A stretch of 54,539 nucleotides of DNA from Pseudomonadaceae bacterium (GTDB taxonomy: Bacteria; Pseudomonadota; Gammaproteobacteria; Pseudomonadales; Pseudomonadaceae), in contig JAIETJ010000029.1 in NCBI GenBank assembly GCA_019745275.1, positions 1-54,539 of the forward strand, in the 5' to 3' direction. The position numbers were made by a program, and so were the translations under genes. Of the stretch, positions 35,554 through 44,454 are shown one piece after another (the first letter of the stretch is position 1; the number at the start of each line of letters is the position of its first letter). Below the pieces are notes generated by a model. That model had not been told where the DNA came from. It saw only the letters and a program-made list of their open reading frames with translations, and ran no database searches.

Positions 35554-36138
35554 ATGCTGCATCGTCTGTTGTTCGGTTTGCTGACTGTTACCAGCCTGGC
35601 CCTCGTGGGTTGCGTACACAGTCCGCAGCAACTTAACCCGATCCCGACCCTGAATACCCCGCTGGTCGCGGTTGGGCATGGTCAGCCAGTGGTGGTGCGG
35701 GTGGTGGATGGGCGTAAATCGCAGGTGTTAGGCACCCGCGGCGGGTTGTATCCAGAGACCAGCACTATTACCGTCGCCAGCCAACAACTGTTGCCTAAGT
35801 TGCAGACGCAGGCCGAAACCGCCGTGCGCTTGCTGGGTTTCACTCCGAGTGGCAACGCTTACAACGCCCCGCAGTTGACCCTGACCTTGACCGAATTGAA
35901 GTACCAGTCACCCAAAGAGGGTTTGTATGTGACGGAGGCGACCATCAACGCTAAGTTTCGCGTCGATGGGCAGAACGCCACGCGTCGTTACAGTGGCCAA
36001 TACGGTGCTTCGTTGAATCAGCGCTTTGGGATGGCGCCGAATGATCAGACCAACAACAAATTGGTCAGTGATGTGCTCAGCGATGCCCTGAGCCGCGCCT
36101 TCAAAGACCCGAGTGTTAGCCAGTTGCTGGCCCAATAA
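35554..36138 (+). CDS. YajG family lipoprotein
   Basis: A 194-residue lipoprotein. The signal peptide ends in ALVGC (C20). The mature part is beta-rich and matches YajG-type proteins (VVVRVVDGRKSQVLGTRGGLYPE and LTLTLTELKYQSP). Function unknown; YajG relatives sit near peptidoglycan-recycling genes elsewhere. ATG 35554 is preferred over ATG 35548 because GGAG lies eight bases upstream of it. Located after mqo as PA4639 is. Confidence 0.88.
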   Translation: MLHRLLFGLLTVTSLALVGCVHSPQQLNPIPTLNTPLVAVGHGQPVVVRVVDGRKSQVLGTRGGLYPETSTITVASQQLLPKLQTQAETAVRLLGFTPSGNAYNAPQLTLTLTELKYQSPKEGLYVTEATINAKFRVDGQNATRRYSGQYGASLNQRFGMAPNDQTNNKLVSDVLSDALSRAFKDPSVSQLLAQ

Positions 36139-36182
36139 GCCCTACATTGGCGCTCGCCCAATAGCGCTTACACCGCTAAAAC

Positions 36183-36218
36183 AAAAACGCCCCGACTGGA
36201 TCGGGGCGTTTTTTTTTG
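36183..36218 (+). terminator. Rho-independent terminator after the YajG lipoprotein
   Basis: ACGCCCCGA and TCGGGGCGT form a perfect 9-bp stem around CTGGA, with five As before and a run of eight Ts after. It may also serve the convergent LysR gene on the other strand. Confidence 0.93.
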
Positions 36219-36246
36219 CTTGGATTTTAGTCGCGCGTGGCGGCGC

Positions 36247-37122
36247 TCAATCTTGCGCAGGGTTTTGGCTGGTTAATTGGCTCTCTAGCCAAGCGCAAAA
36301 GCGGCGGGTCAGTGGATTGTTGGCGCTGTCGTGGTGCACCAGTAAGGCCCAGTACGGGCCGGCGATGCGCTGCTCGGTGAGGGCGTGGAGCTGGCCGCTG
36401 GCACAGGCTGTTTGGCTGAGTAGTTGACTGACTAAGGCAATCCCCAGTCCGCTGCAGGCGGCGTCTAGCAGCAGCCCTGGGTCCGAGAAGTTTAGCCCGC
36501 TGCTCTGCTGGCCTACATCGGCGCCACCGGCCACCGTCCAATGGTTCCAATCCATTTGTCGCTCGCCATGCAGGGTGCAGCGCTGGCTAGGCGCTTGGGC
36601 CAGTACGTTGGGGTGACAGGCAGCAAATAACTGGTCGCGATACAGCGGGGTAAAGCTGCATTCGGCTTGTGCTGTGAGGTCGTCGCGCACCGCCAAATCG
36701 ATGGTTTGGCTGGCCATGTCCGGGGCCTCATCGCTGGTAAACAGCCACAGATCAACCTCTGGGTGCAGTTGGCGAAAATCACTTAAGCGCGGCAACAGCC
36801 AATGGCGGGCGAAGGCCGGAGTGGTGTTGAGAATCAGTTGATTAGGCTTGTGGTATTGATCGAGCCGGCGGATGCCCATGGCTAATTGCTGCAGCAATGT
36901 TTGGGTGGTGCTGAGCAAGTCGTGGCCGGCATCCGTGAGGCTGACGCTGCGTCCGTTGCGCTCAAACAGCGGCTGCTCAAGGTAGGCCTCGAGGCTGCGA
37001 ATTTGCTGGCTGATGGCTGACTGGGTGAGGTGCAGTTCATCCGCCGCTTTATGAAAACTGCCCAGCCGGGCGGCCGCTTCAAAGCCGCGCAGGGTGTTCA
37101 ACGGTGGCCAGTGTTTGAGCAT
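36247..37122 (-). CDS. LysR family regulator (GcvA-like)
   Basis: A 291-residue transcription factor. The winged helix is at residues 10-65 (LRGFEAAARLGSFHKAADEL, LTQSAISQQIRSLE), followed by a periplasmic-binding-protein-like effector domain with the GcvA-type DLAVRDD...AECSFTPLY run. It is divergent from aguB with 191 bp between, so by LysR custom it should control the downstream agmatine cluster in response to a pathway compound. That is inference from position. The P. aeruginosa aguBA cluster uses a TetR-type regulator (AguR) instead, so control here would differ. Confidence 0.88.
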   Translation of the reverse strand: MLKHWPPLNTLRGFEAAARLGSFHKAADELHLTQSAISQQIRSLEAYLEQPLFERNGRSVSLTDAGHDLLSTTQTLLQQLAMGIRRLDQYHKPNQLILNTTPAFARHWLLPRLSDFRQLHPEVDLWLFTSDEAPDMASQTIDLAVRDDLTAQAECSFTPLYRDQLFAACHPNVLAQAPSQRCTLHGERQMDWNHWTVAGGADVGQQSSGLNFSDPGLLLDAACSGLGIALVSQLLSQTACASGQLHALTEQRIAGPYWALLVHHDSANNPLTRRFCAWLESQLTSQNPAQD

Positions 37123-37313
37123 GTCTGATAAGCCTCACTAATCATTTATCGGCTAAATCTATCGTTTGTTACGGCATTTTTACAGGCTTAGCATGATTGT
37201 CATGGCCGCCTTGGCGGTTTTCAGTGAACACAATGACTTAACTGAAAGGCCTTTGTCATGCAGCAGCACCTTTCCCAGCACGCACAGCTAGCAGTTAATA
37301 CGGCGGTGAGCCT
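37123..37313. promoter_or_regulatory. Divergent lysR-aguB control region
   Basis: This 191-bp gene-free stretch separates the divergent LysR gene and aguB. It is AT-rich near 37138-37185. On the lysR strand TAACAA and ATAAAT at a 16-base spacing could be a promoter. I cannot point to a convincing T-N11-A operator. Confidence 0.35.
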
Positions 37314-38222
37314 ATGAGTTTGCTGACTGTCGCCACCACCCAGATGCCTTGCACTTGGGATCTTAAGGCTAATCTTGAGCAAGCCGAGCAACTGGTGCGC
37401 GATGCCGCCGCTGAGGGCGCGCAGGTGATTTTGCTGCAAGAGTTGTTCGCCACCCCGTATTTTTGCATTGAGCAAGACCACAAACACTTGGCGCTGGCTG
37501 AGCAATACCAGCAGAGCGCAGTGCTCAAACGCTTCGCCGCTTTGGCTAAAGAGCTGGGTGTGGTGTTGCCGCTCTCTTGGTATGAGAAAGCCGGCAATGC
37601 CTACTTCAACTCCCTGAGTATGGCCGACGCCGACGGTCAGCTGCTCGGGGTGTATCGCAAGACCCATATTCCCAACGCCATTGGCTACCAAGAAAAAGAG
37701 TATTTCAGCCCCGGTGACACTGGTTTTCGCGTTTGGGACACCGCCTTCGGGCGCTTGGGCGTGGGCATCTGCTGGGATCAGTGGTTTCCTGAAACGGCGC
37801 GCTGCTTGGCCTTGATGGGCGCTGAAGTGTTGTTGTTTCCGACCGCGATTGGCTCTGAACCCGGCGCGCAAGCGCTGGACTCCCGTGACCATTGGCAAAT
37901 GACCATGCGTGGCCACGCCGCCGCCAACATCTTGCCGGTAGTGGCGGCTAATCGGGTCGGTCGCGAGGTAGCCACCACTGATGCGGGTCTGGCGATGGAG
38001 TTCTACGGCTCCTCGTTTATCAGCGATCAGCACGGCAAGTTACTGGCCGAAGCCGACCGCGATTCGACCGCTGTGCTGCTCCACACCCTCGACCTTGCAG
38101 CCATACGTGCCGAGCGCCTGAGCTGGGGTATCTATCGCGACCGTCGGCCCGAGATGTACGGCCCACTGCTAACGCTGGACGGTCAAACCATTAATGCTCG
38201 TTGGAAAACTCAAGGAATTTGA
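37314..38222 (+). CDS. aguB: N-carbamoylputrescine amidase
   Basis: A 302-residue nitrilase-superfamily enzyme that hydrolyses N-carbamoylputrescine to putrescine, carbon dioxide and ammonia. The catalytic triad is E43 (LLQELFAT), K116 (YRKTHIPN) and C153 (GICWDQWFPE). No signal peptide, so it acts in the cytoplasm. The start ATG follows GGTGAGCCT. Its product completes the agmatine deiminase pathway, whose first enzyme is the exported protein at 39468. Divergent from a LysR gene and followed two bases later by the binding protein gene. Confidence 0.94.
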   Translation: MSLLTVATTQMPCTWDLKANLEQAEQLVRDAAAEGAQVILLQELFATPYFCIEQDHKHLALAEQYQQSAVLKRFAALAKELGVVLPLSWYEKAGNAYFNSLSMADADGQLLGVYRKTHIPNAIGYQEKEYFSPGDTGFRVWDTAFGRLGVGICWDQWFPETARCLALMGAEVLLFPTAIGSEPGAQALDSRDHWQMTMRGHAAANILPVVAANRVGREVATTDAGLAMEFYGSSFISDQHGKLLAEADRDSTAVLLHTLDLAAIRAERLSWGIYRDRRPEMYGPLLTLDGQTINARWKTQGI

Positions 38223-38224
38223 TC

Positions 38225-39331
38225 ATGCACGCCACGTCGAAAATATTGTTCTGCTCGCTAGCCTTGGCTGTTAGCGCGGCCATGCCGGTCGCTCAAGCGG
38301 CTGAGGATAAAACCCTGCACCTGTTCAACTGGGCTGATTACTTCGCCGAGGACACCATTGCTAAGTTCACCGCCGAAACCGGTATTAAGGTGACCTACGA
38401 CGTAATGGACAGCAGCGAGACGCTGGAGGCCAAGATGATGTCGGGCCACAGCGGCTACGACCTGATCTTCCCCGGCGACACCGTGAGCGAGCGCTTGATG
38501 CGCGCCGGCGCCTTGAAAGAACTGGATAAAACCCAGCTGACCCATCTGGCTGATATCGAGCCGGGCTTGCAGAAGCTGCACGCCAACTATGTGCATGCCA
38601 ACAAAGCCACAGTGCCTTACACCTGGGGCACCATTGGCCTGACGTACAACGTCGACATGATCAATAAACGTATGGCGGATGCGCCGGTGAACAGCCTCGA
38701 CATGCTGTTTAAGCCGGAGCTGGCAGCCAAGTTCAAGGACTGCGGCATTTCGATTATCGACTCGCCAGACGAAGTGTTGGCCGTAGTGCTCAACTACCTC
38801 GGTCGTCCGGCGCGCAGTGGCGAGCCAGAAGACCTCAAGGCCGCCGAAGAAGTACTGATGAAAATGCGCCCGTTTGTGACCAAGTTTCAGTCGCAACCGA
38901 CCACCCAATTGGTCAATGGCGATCTGTGTTTGTCGCTCGGTTACAGCGGTGACATGACCCAGTCACAACGTGCTGCCGCGTCGGCAGGAAAGAAAATCAA
39001 CTTCGCTTACCGCATTCCGAAAGAAGGCAGCACCGTGTGGATGGACACCATGGCCATCCCCGTGGATGCCAAGAATCCGGCCAACGCTTACGCCTTTATT
39101 AACTTTGTGATGCGCCCTGAAAACATGGCCGCCATCAGTAACTTCACCGGCTACCCAACTTCCAACGCCAAGGCTCGCGCCAACGTTGACCCGCTGATGA
39201 CCGGCAATCCAGATATCTACGTGGCTGAAGAAACCTACGGGCGGCTGATTCAGGGCCAAGACATCCCGCAAAAAACCATGCGTGCGCGCATGCGGACTTG
39301 GACCAAGTTCAAAACGGCCAAAGTTAACTAA
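38225..39331 (+). CDS. Polyamine-type ABC transporter substrate-binding protein
   Basis: A 368-residue periplasmic protein of the PotD/PotF/SpuD family. Signal peptide to about residue 25 (cleavage near AQAAED), then LFNWADYFAEDTIAKF and YDLIFPGDTVSERLM, typical of this family. No permease or ATPase genes follow, so it must work with a transporter encoded elsewhere or bind ligand for other purposes. A polyamine-binding protein also accompanies the P. aeruginosa agmatine genes (PA0295 region). Here N-carbamoylputrescine or agmatine are the plausible ligands. Confidence 0.9.
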   Translation: MHATSKILFCSLALAVSAAMPVAQAAEDKTLHLFNWADYFAEDTIAKFTAETGIKVTYDVMDSSETLEAKMMSGHSGYDLIFPGDTVSERLMRAGALKELDKTQLTHLADIEPGLQKLHANYVHANKATVPYTWGTIGLTYNVDMINKRMADAPVNSLDMLFKPELAAKFKDCGISIIDSPDEVLAVVLNYLGRPARSGEPEDLKAAEEVLMKMRPFVTKFQSQPTTQLVNGDLCLSLGYSGDMTQSQRAAASAGKKINFAYRIPKEGSTVWMDTMAIPVDAKNPANAYAFINFVMRPENMAAISNFTGYPTSNAKARANVDPLMTGNPDIYVAEETYGRLIQGQDIPQKTMRARMRTWTKFKTAKVN

Positions 39332-39467
39332 TCGCCCTCGGCCGTCTACTGGCGGCCGAAACAGCGGGTGGCGGTAACACAGGGAGCAGTTCGCCAGTGA
39401 CGGCGAGGTGGGGCGCTGAATTCTCGGCGTTCTAAGGCAATGCAATCATTAGAGTTGAGATAAACGC

Positions 39468-40592
39468 ATGTCTACACGTCGTGGTTTTATTAAGCAGATG
39501 TCTGCTGTCGCTGGGTTAGGGGCTGTGGCTTCGATGGGGTTAGGTTTGAATGCGCAGCAAGTGCGCGCCGCCGTGGCGGGTAGCTGGTACATGCCGGATG
39601 AGAACGAACTGCAAGAGCGGATCTTCCTGTCGTTCGGTGCCACCGCCGCGACCTACCAAGACTGGGCGACTCCGGTAAACAACACGGTCGCGCTGCTGGC
39701 TAAAACCATCGCCAAGTACCAGCCAGTCACAGTGCTGTGCCGGCCGGCGCAGTTGGCGCTGGCCAAGAGCAAGTGCGGCACTACCAATATCAAGTTCATC
39801 ACCGTGGCGCTGGACGACATCTGGATGCGCGACTTCGGTGGCTGCTTTGTGGTCGATGATCAAGGCGGTCGTGGCCTGGTGGACTTCAACTTCAACGGTT
39901 GGGGCAACAAGCAAACTCACGCCAACGACACCTTGGTGGCCGATGAGCTGAGCTACCAGACCAATGCCACCTATATCAGCAGCCAGCTGACGGGTGAGGG
40001 CGGCGGCATTGAAATTGACGGCTTCGGCACGGCGATCATGACCGAGAGCTGCTGGGTCAACAGTAATCGCAACCCGGGCATGAGCCGCGCACAAATTGAG
40101 GCCGAGCTGAAGGCTAATTTGGGCCTGCGCAAGATCATCTGGTTGCCGGGCATCAAGGGCAAGGACATCACCGACGCTCACGTCGACTTTTACGCCCGCT
40201 TCGCTTCCAAAGGCGTGGTGATCGCTAACCTCGACAACGACCCCAAGTCGTATGATTACGCCGTTACGCGAACCCATTTAGAGATTCTCAAGAACGCCAC
40301 CGATGCCGATGGCAACAAGCTGCAAGTATTCACTCTGCCGCCACCGCTGACCAAGCGCAGCAACGTCTATACCCAGAACAACCCGGACTTCGCTCCCGGC
40401 TATATCAACTACCTGCCGATCAATGGTGCGGTGATAGTGCCGCAGTTTGGCGACACCGCCGCCGACAAATTCGCCAAAGATTTGCTCACCAAGCTGTATC
40501 CGGGCCGCGTGGTGGTGCAGGTGAATATCGACCCAATCGCGGCTGGCGGTGGTGGTATTCACTGTGTGACCAAGAACCTGCCAGCGGTGTAA
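39468..40592 (+). CDS. Tat-exported agmatine deiminase
   Basis: A 374-residue agmatine deiminase (agmatine to N-carbamoylputrescine and ammonia). Residues 1-35 form a twin-arginine signal (TRRGFIKQ, then a hydrophobic run ending QVRAA), so the enzyme should be folded in the cytoplasm and exported. The guanidine-modifying catalytic set is complete: D122 (WMRDFGG), H238 and D240 (TDAHVDF) and C366 (GGGGIHCVT). The normal AguA of Pseudomonas lacks a leader. It is 136 bp after the binding protein and ends in a strong terminator. A Tat-bearing paralogue is, as I recall, known in the agu2 cluster of some P. aeruginosa strains. Confidence 0.9.
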   Translation: MSTRRGFIKQMSAVAGLGAVASMGLGLNAQQVRAAVAGSWYMPDENELQERIFLSFGATAATYQDWATPVNNTVALLAKTIAKYQPVTVLCRPAQLALAKSKCGTTNIKFITVALDDIWMRDFGGCFVVDDQGGRGLVDFNFNGWGNKQTHANDTLVADELSYQTNATYISSQLTGEGGGIEIDGFGTAIMTESCWVNSNRNPGMSRAQIEAELKANLGLRKIIWLPGIKGKDITDAHVDFYARFASKGVVIANLDNDPKSYDYAVTRTHLEILKNATDADGNKLQVFTLPPPLTKRSNVYTQNNPDFAPGYINYLPINGAVIVPQFGDTAADKFAKDLLTKLYPGRVVVQVNIDPIAAGGGGIHCVTKNLPAV

Positions 40593-40605
40593 AAAAGTCG
40601 CTCCT

Positions 40606-40630
40606 GAGGGGCGCTGAGCCCCTCTTTTTA
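40606..40630 (+). terminator. Rho-independent terminator after the agmatine deiminase
   Basis: GAGGGGC (40606-40612) pairs with GCCCCTC (40618-40624) around GCTGA and is followed by TTTTT. It separates the aguB/binding-protein/deiminase transcript from the porin gene. Confidence 0.9.
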
Positions 40631-40675
40631 GTGGTGTCGTGGTACTGGGGCGCTGGGTTGGTTCAGTGGTACTCA

Positions 40676-40701
40676 GCGGTACGCCGGTCAGGGCGTACCG
40701 C
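40676..40701. repeat. Perfect 10-bp palindrome
   Basis: GCGGTACGCC (40676-40685) and its exact complement (40692-40701) surround GGTCAG. There is no T run. GTACGCC/GGCGTAC resembles the inner palindromes near the RAYT gene, but the match is short. The rest of the 299-bp gap 40593-40891 shows nothing else beyond the terminator above. Confidence 0.45.
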
Positions 40702-40891
40702 AGGGCCAGAACGTGCGTTGCTGGTGGAGCGCTAAGCCGGTCAGTGCCAGCCAATTCCAGTCGCGACGCCGCTGTTTTTATTCGCTGTAGTTACGCCCAC
40801 ATACCACACGTTCGTCGCTCCTGTTGGCGCTGAATTGAGTGTTGGCAAGTCGTGATGAGTCCGTTTTCACCCTCAATAATAAGGAATACCC

Positions 40892-42365
40892 ATGCACATT
40901 AAGACCTCTAGCGCTTTGGCGCTGGCTATCTCGCTGGCCAGCCTGCAGATGGCTTACGCCGCTACTGATGACGTGGCTGTCGAGCAATTGGCCAAAGGCC
41001 TGGGAGACTCCACTCAAGGTCAGTCGAAAGGTTTTATTGAAGACAGCACCTTGAGCGTGCTGAATCGCAACGTGGCGATTAATCGCAACTTCAAAAATAA
41101 CAATAACGCCGCCGCGAATGCCGAGAATGGTGTTAACGATGGCGTTAACACCAATCAGGGTTCCATCAATGAGTGGGGCCAAGCGGCCATGCTGACCTTC
41201 ACCTCGGGCTTTACCCAGGGCACTGTCGGCTTTGGTGTGGATGCCTTTGCCAATGGCGCGGTGCGTCTGACGGGCGGCGCGGGTACCGGTGGCACGGGTG
41301 GGGTAGGCGGGGTTAACGTATTTCCGGGCAGCAATAATTGCGATGACCTAACCGGCAGCTGTCAGGGTGAAGACAGCTATGGCCTGGCCGGTGGCGCGGT
41401 CAAACTGCGGGTTTCCGAGACCGAACTGAAGGTCGGTAACCTGCAGCCGAGCAGTCCGGTGTTTGGCTACAGTGATCTGTACCTGATGCCACAACATTTC
41501 ACCGGTGGTCTGCTGACCAGTAATGAGATCGAAGGCTTGGCCCTGCAAGGCGGTCACTTCACCTCGGGTAACGCGGAAAACAGCACCAACCAAGATGGCA
41601 ATTTGGGCACCACCTACGGCCAGACGGCGTTCAATCGCGCCGACTTTATCGGTGGCGATTACAGCTTCACTGACACCTTGCTGGGTGGCGTACATGCCTC
41701 CAACTATGAAGATGTGTGGAAGCAGTACTACCTGACCCTCAGCCATAGTTTGGCGCTGGGCGAAGAAACTGCATTGAATAGCTCTGCCAACTACTACAAA
41801 ACCGATGACAGCGGTGATGCCAAAGCCGGCAAGATCAACACCGATGCCTACAGCATGTCGCTGGCGTTGGTCGCCGGCGCACACACCTTCACCTTGGCTC
41901 ACCAGCGTGTTAACGGCAACACGCCGTTCGACTATCTCGGGGTGGAAACCGGCGACGGCAAGTTCAACCCGGCCGGCTCCATTTGGCTGGCCAACTCCTC
42001 GCAGTTCGCCGACTTTAACGCCCCCGGTGAAAAGTCTTACAAGCTGCAATATGACCTCGACGCCAGCAGCTTCGGGGTGCCGGGTTTGAGCTTTATGGCC
42101 CGCTACGTCAAAGGTACGGGTGCCGACGGCACCCATGCCGATGCCAACGGCGCTTATGCCCTCTATAACAGCCTGGAAGATGGCCAAGAGTGGGAAGCGG
42201 GATATTCAAGTGGCTTACGTGCTGCAAGACGGCCCAGCTAAAGACCTGTCCTTTACCCTGCGCCAAGCCACCTATCGCGGTAATGGCGAGATCAACGCCA
42301 CTAACTCCGGTACTGACAACGATGAGATTCGTTTCATCACCTCCTACCCGCTGGATATTTTGTAA
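40892..42365 (+). pseudogene. OprD-family outer-membrane porin, frameshifted
   Basis: A porin of the OprD family: signal peptide to about residue 23 (LASLQMAYAATDD), then typical lines such as GFTQGTVGFGVDAFANGAVR and LKVGNLQPSSPVFGYSDLYL. The reading frame from ATG 40892 runs off after EDGQEW to a stop at 42241. The expected continuation RDIQVAYVLQDGPAKDLS is in the next frame from 42198 and ends SYPLDIL at 42365. One extra G at 42197 (GAAGCGG for GAACGG) explains this. It is either a real inactivation or a sequencing error. It follows the agmatine genes and would be their natural outer-membrane channel. Confidence 0.85.
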
Positions 42366-42433
42366 GCGCCATTGGCCGGCTCACGCCTTCAGGGGTGGGC
42401 CGCTCGCCCGGCCTTAGCGTTGTGAGTCAGCAC

Positions 42434-43204
42434 ATGAAAGTTACCGTTTGTCAGTGGGACAGTCGCCCCGAGATGTTCGCGGCGCAATTGCAGGCGTTGA
42501 CCGCGCATTGCAGCGCTACCGGCAGCGAGTTACTGGTGCTGCCGGAAATGCCCTTCGATGACTGGCTGGCGGCGAGCAATGCCGTCGATAGCCAGCGTTG
42601 GGCACTGTCGATTCAACGCCACCTAGAATCTTTAATACGCTTGTCTGACTTAACCTCGGCCAGCGTTTTTGCCTCTCGGCCAGTCCTTGATGCAGCCGGC
42701 ATCGCTCGTAATAGAGCCTTTTACTGCAATGCAGTGGACGGTTTGGTGGATGCCCATGATAAAGCTCATCTACCCAATGAAGACGGCTATTGGGAGGCGC
42801 AGTGGTATCAGTCTGGGGCGTCAGAACTCAATGTGGTGCAGGCGGGTGCTTGTCGCGTGGGCCTGCTGATTTGCTCCGAACTGTGGTTTCTTGAACATGC
42901 CCGTCGCTACGGCCAGCAGCGGGCGCAGCTGTTGTGTGTGTCACGCGCTACGCCAAGCCTAGGTGATGACGTGTGGCTGGCGGCCGGGCAGACCGCCGCC
43001 GTAGTCGCTGGGGCGTATTGCCTGTCGTCCAATCAATATCGCCCCGAGGGCGTGCTGCCAAGCATGGCCGGCAACGGCTGGGTGATTGATCCAGACGGCA
43101 CGCTACTAGCCACCACCACGGCCGGTGAGCCATTCGTTACCGTCGAGATTGATCTTGAATATGCCGATGCCGCCAAGCTCAGCTACCCGCGTTACCTGAC
43201 CTAA
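42434..43204 (+). CDS. Carbon-nitrogen hydrolase (nitrilase superfamily)
   Basis: A 256-residue cytoplasmic amidase-type enzyme. The Glu-Lys-Cys set is present as E38 (VLPEMPFDDW), K110 (HDKAHLPNE) and C147 (LLICSELWF). It differs enough from aguB to act on another amide or carbamoyl compound; the substrate is not known. The start ATG 42434 has a poor ribosome site, and the frame could begin a few codons upstream. It lies between the porin and a DUF2860-like barrel in the same orientation, so co-expression is likely. Confidence 0.85.
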   Translation: MKVTVCQWDSRPEMFAAQLQALTAHCSATGSELLVLPEMPFDDWLAASNAVDSQRWALSIQRHLESLIRLSDLTSASVFASRPVLDAAGIARNRAFYCNAVDGLVDAHDKAHLPNEDGYWEAQWYQSGASELNVVQAGACRVGLLICSELWFLEHARRYGQQRAQLLCVSRATPSLGDDVWLAAGQTAAVVAGAYCLSSNQYRPEGVLPSMAGNGWVIDPDGTLLATTTAGEPFVTVEIDLEYADAAKLSYPRYLT

Positions 43205-43241
43205 GTACAGCCTCCATCACTCAGAGTTGCAGAGAAATACC

Positions 43242-44210
43242 ATGAAGAAGTTGCTATGCGTGGCCCTCAACAGTGCCATGATTTTCACCGTCCAGGCCTA
43301 TGACCAGATTCCGGCTGCGCAGGGCTTCGCAGGCTCCTTGACCCTTGCCGTCGACAGCTCCTCGAGCAAAAGTAATACCAGTGGAGATAAGTTCATCGAC
43401 TCGCTGAACAGCTCGGCTAAGAGCGACAGTGGCACTGAGCTTGCTCCTGGCTTCGAGCTGTCTTACACCTTTACCGGCACGCGCACCCAGTTGTTCGCTG
43501 GCACTGAGCACGGTGACCGGGGCGACCTAGGTGCTGGTATTCGTCAGGCTGTGGGTAGCTTGGGCAATCTGCGCGCCAGCTTGCTGCTGCCCGCCGGCGA
43601 AGAAGTGTGGCAAGACCCTTACGCGGTTGGGGTTGAACGCGACGACACTAAGACCAGCGGCACCGGCATGATTCTCGGCTGGGAGCATATCTTCGAGTCA
43701 GACTTCGATATCACCTATAGCCAGCACTCCATCGAGTTGGACGACGAGCGCAGCGGCACCGCGCTCGGGCTGACTCCGGCGCAACGGGCGCTGCTCAGCC
43801 GTGAAGGTGACGAGAAGACGCTGGCGGTCAGCTATCACTGGGTGCCATCCGACGACCACTTGATCATTCCAACCCTGAGCCATGTCAATCAAGACCTAGA
43901 TGGCGGGGCCATGGCGATGGACGGCATGCAGTTCAATCTGGACTACACCTACCTAGGCCTGCAGGACTGGGAACTCGGCGCCAACCTGATGCGCTCGACG
44001 CTAAAGAGTGACGACGTCAATCCGATTTTCGGTCAGAAGCAAGATCTCGATAGCTACGCCTTGGGCCTAGAAGCCACCTACCTACGGCCATTTAATTTGC
44101 CGGACTGGGAGCTGAGCGCAGGGCTGCACTACAGCAAAGAAAACAGCAACATCAAGTTCTATGAGGGCGAAAGCACAGGCATGGATGTAGCCCTGACCTA
44201 CACTTTCTAA
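43242..44210 (+). CDS. DUF2860-like outer-membrane protein
   Basis: A 322-residue exported protein. The signal peptide is MKKLLCVALNSAMIFTVQA. The mature part has alternating beta strands, and the last residue is Phe after MDVALTYTF, a classical outer-membrane barrel ending. It looks like the DUF2860 family (FAGSLTLAVDSSSSKSNT, then LAPGFELSYTFTGTRTQLFAGTE), which has no defined function. It may be a second channel for the substrate of this cluster, beside the broken porin. Confidence 0.65.
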   Translation: MKKLLCVALNSAMIFTVQAYDQIPAAQGFAGSLTLAVDSSSSKSNTSGDKFIDSLNSSAKSDSGTELAPGFELSYTFTGTRTQLFAGTEHGDRGDLGAGIRQAVGSLGNLRASLLLPAGEEVWQDPYAVGVERDDTKTSGTGMILGWEHIFESDFDITYSQHSIELDDERSGTALGLTPAQRALLSREGDEKTLAVSYHWVPSDDHLIIPTLSHVNQDLDGGAMAMDGMQFNLDYTYLGLQDWELGANLMRSTLKSDDVNPIFGQKQDLDSYALGLEATYLRPFNLPDWELSAGLHYSKENSNIKFYEGESTGMDVALTYTF

Positions 44211-44454
44211 GGTTTTTAGAGTTATCCGTTAACGGCTGCACGCTGGTGCTGAAGGGCCTGTAGCCGTTATGGGGTGACAATGAATTATCGCCGTCACGTT
44301 CACCCCGGCCGCAAAAGTACGTTTAACCACTAACGCAGGCATGACTTCTCATTGGCGCGCGGTACTGCACTGAGCCATCGCCAAGGAAGATTTAGTTCGT
44401 CACTAAAGAACCGAGGCCAAGTCGGTCTGCCGCGACTCTCAAGAGGATATTTTT

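Noticed and set aside
37221-38033. Long frame antisense to aguB
   Set aside because: Shadow of aguB; Gly/Gln/His-rich composition typical of antisense frames.
38258-38908. Long frame antisense to the binding protein
   Set aside because: Antisense shadow with no recognisable domain.
39338-39359. TCGGCCG/CGGCCGA stem after the binding protein gene
   Set aside because: Short, GC-only and without a T run, so not called a terminator.
39540-40277. Frame of 245 codons antisense to the agmatine deiminase
   Set aside because: Shadow frame; the sense gene has all catalytic residues.
41348-42187. Frame of 279 codons antisense to the porin
   Set aside because: Stops being open close to the frameshift only by chance; no ribosome site or family match.
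42120-42365. Separate small gene overlapping the porin 3' end
   Set aside because: Its second half is the missing OprD C-terminus in a shifted frame and its first part is meaningless, so it belongs to the broken porin.
44231-44268. AACGGCT/AGCCGTT stem after the DUF2860-like gene
   Set aside because: Only seven pairs around a 24-base loop and no T run; could be chance.
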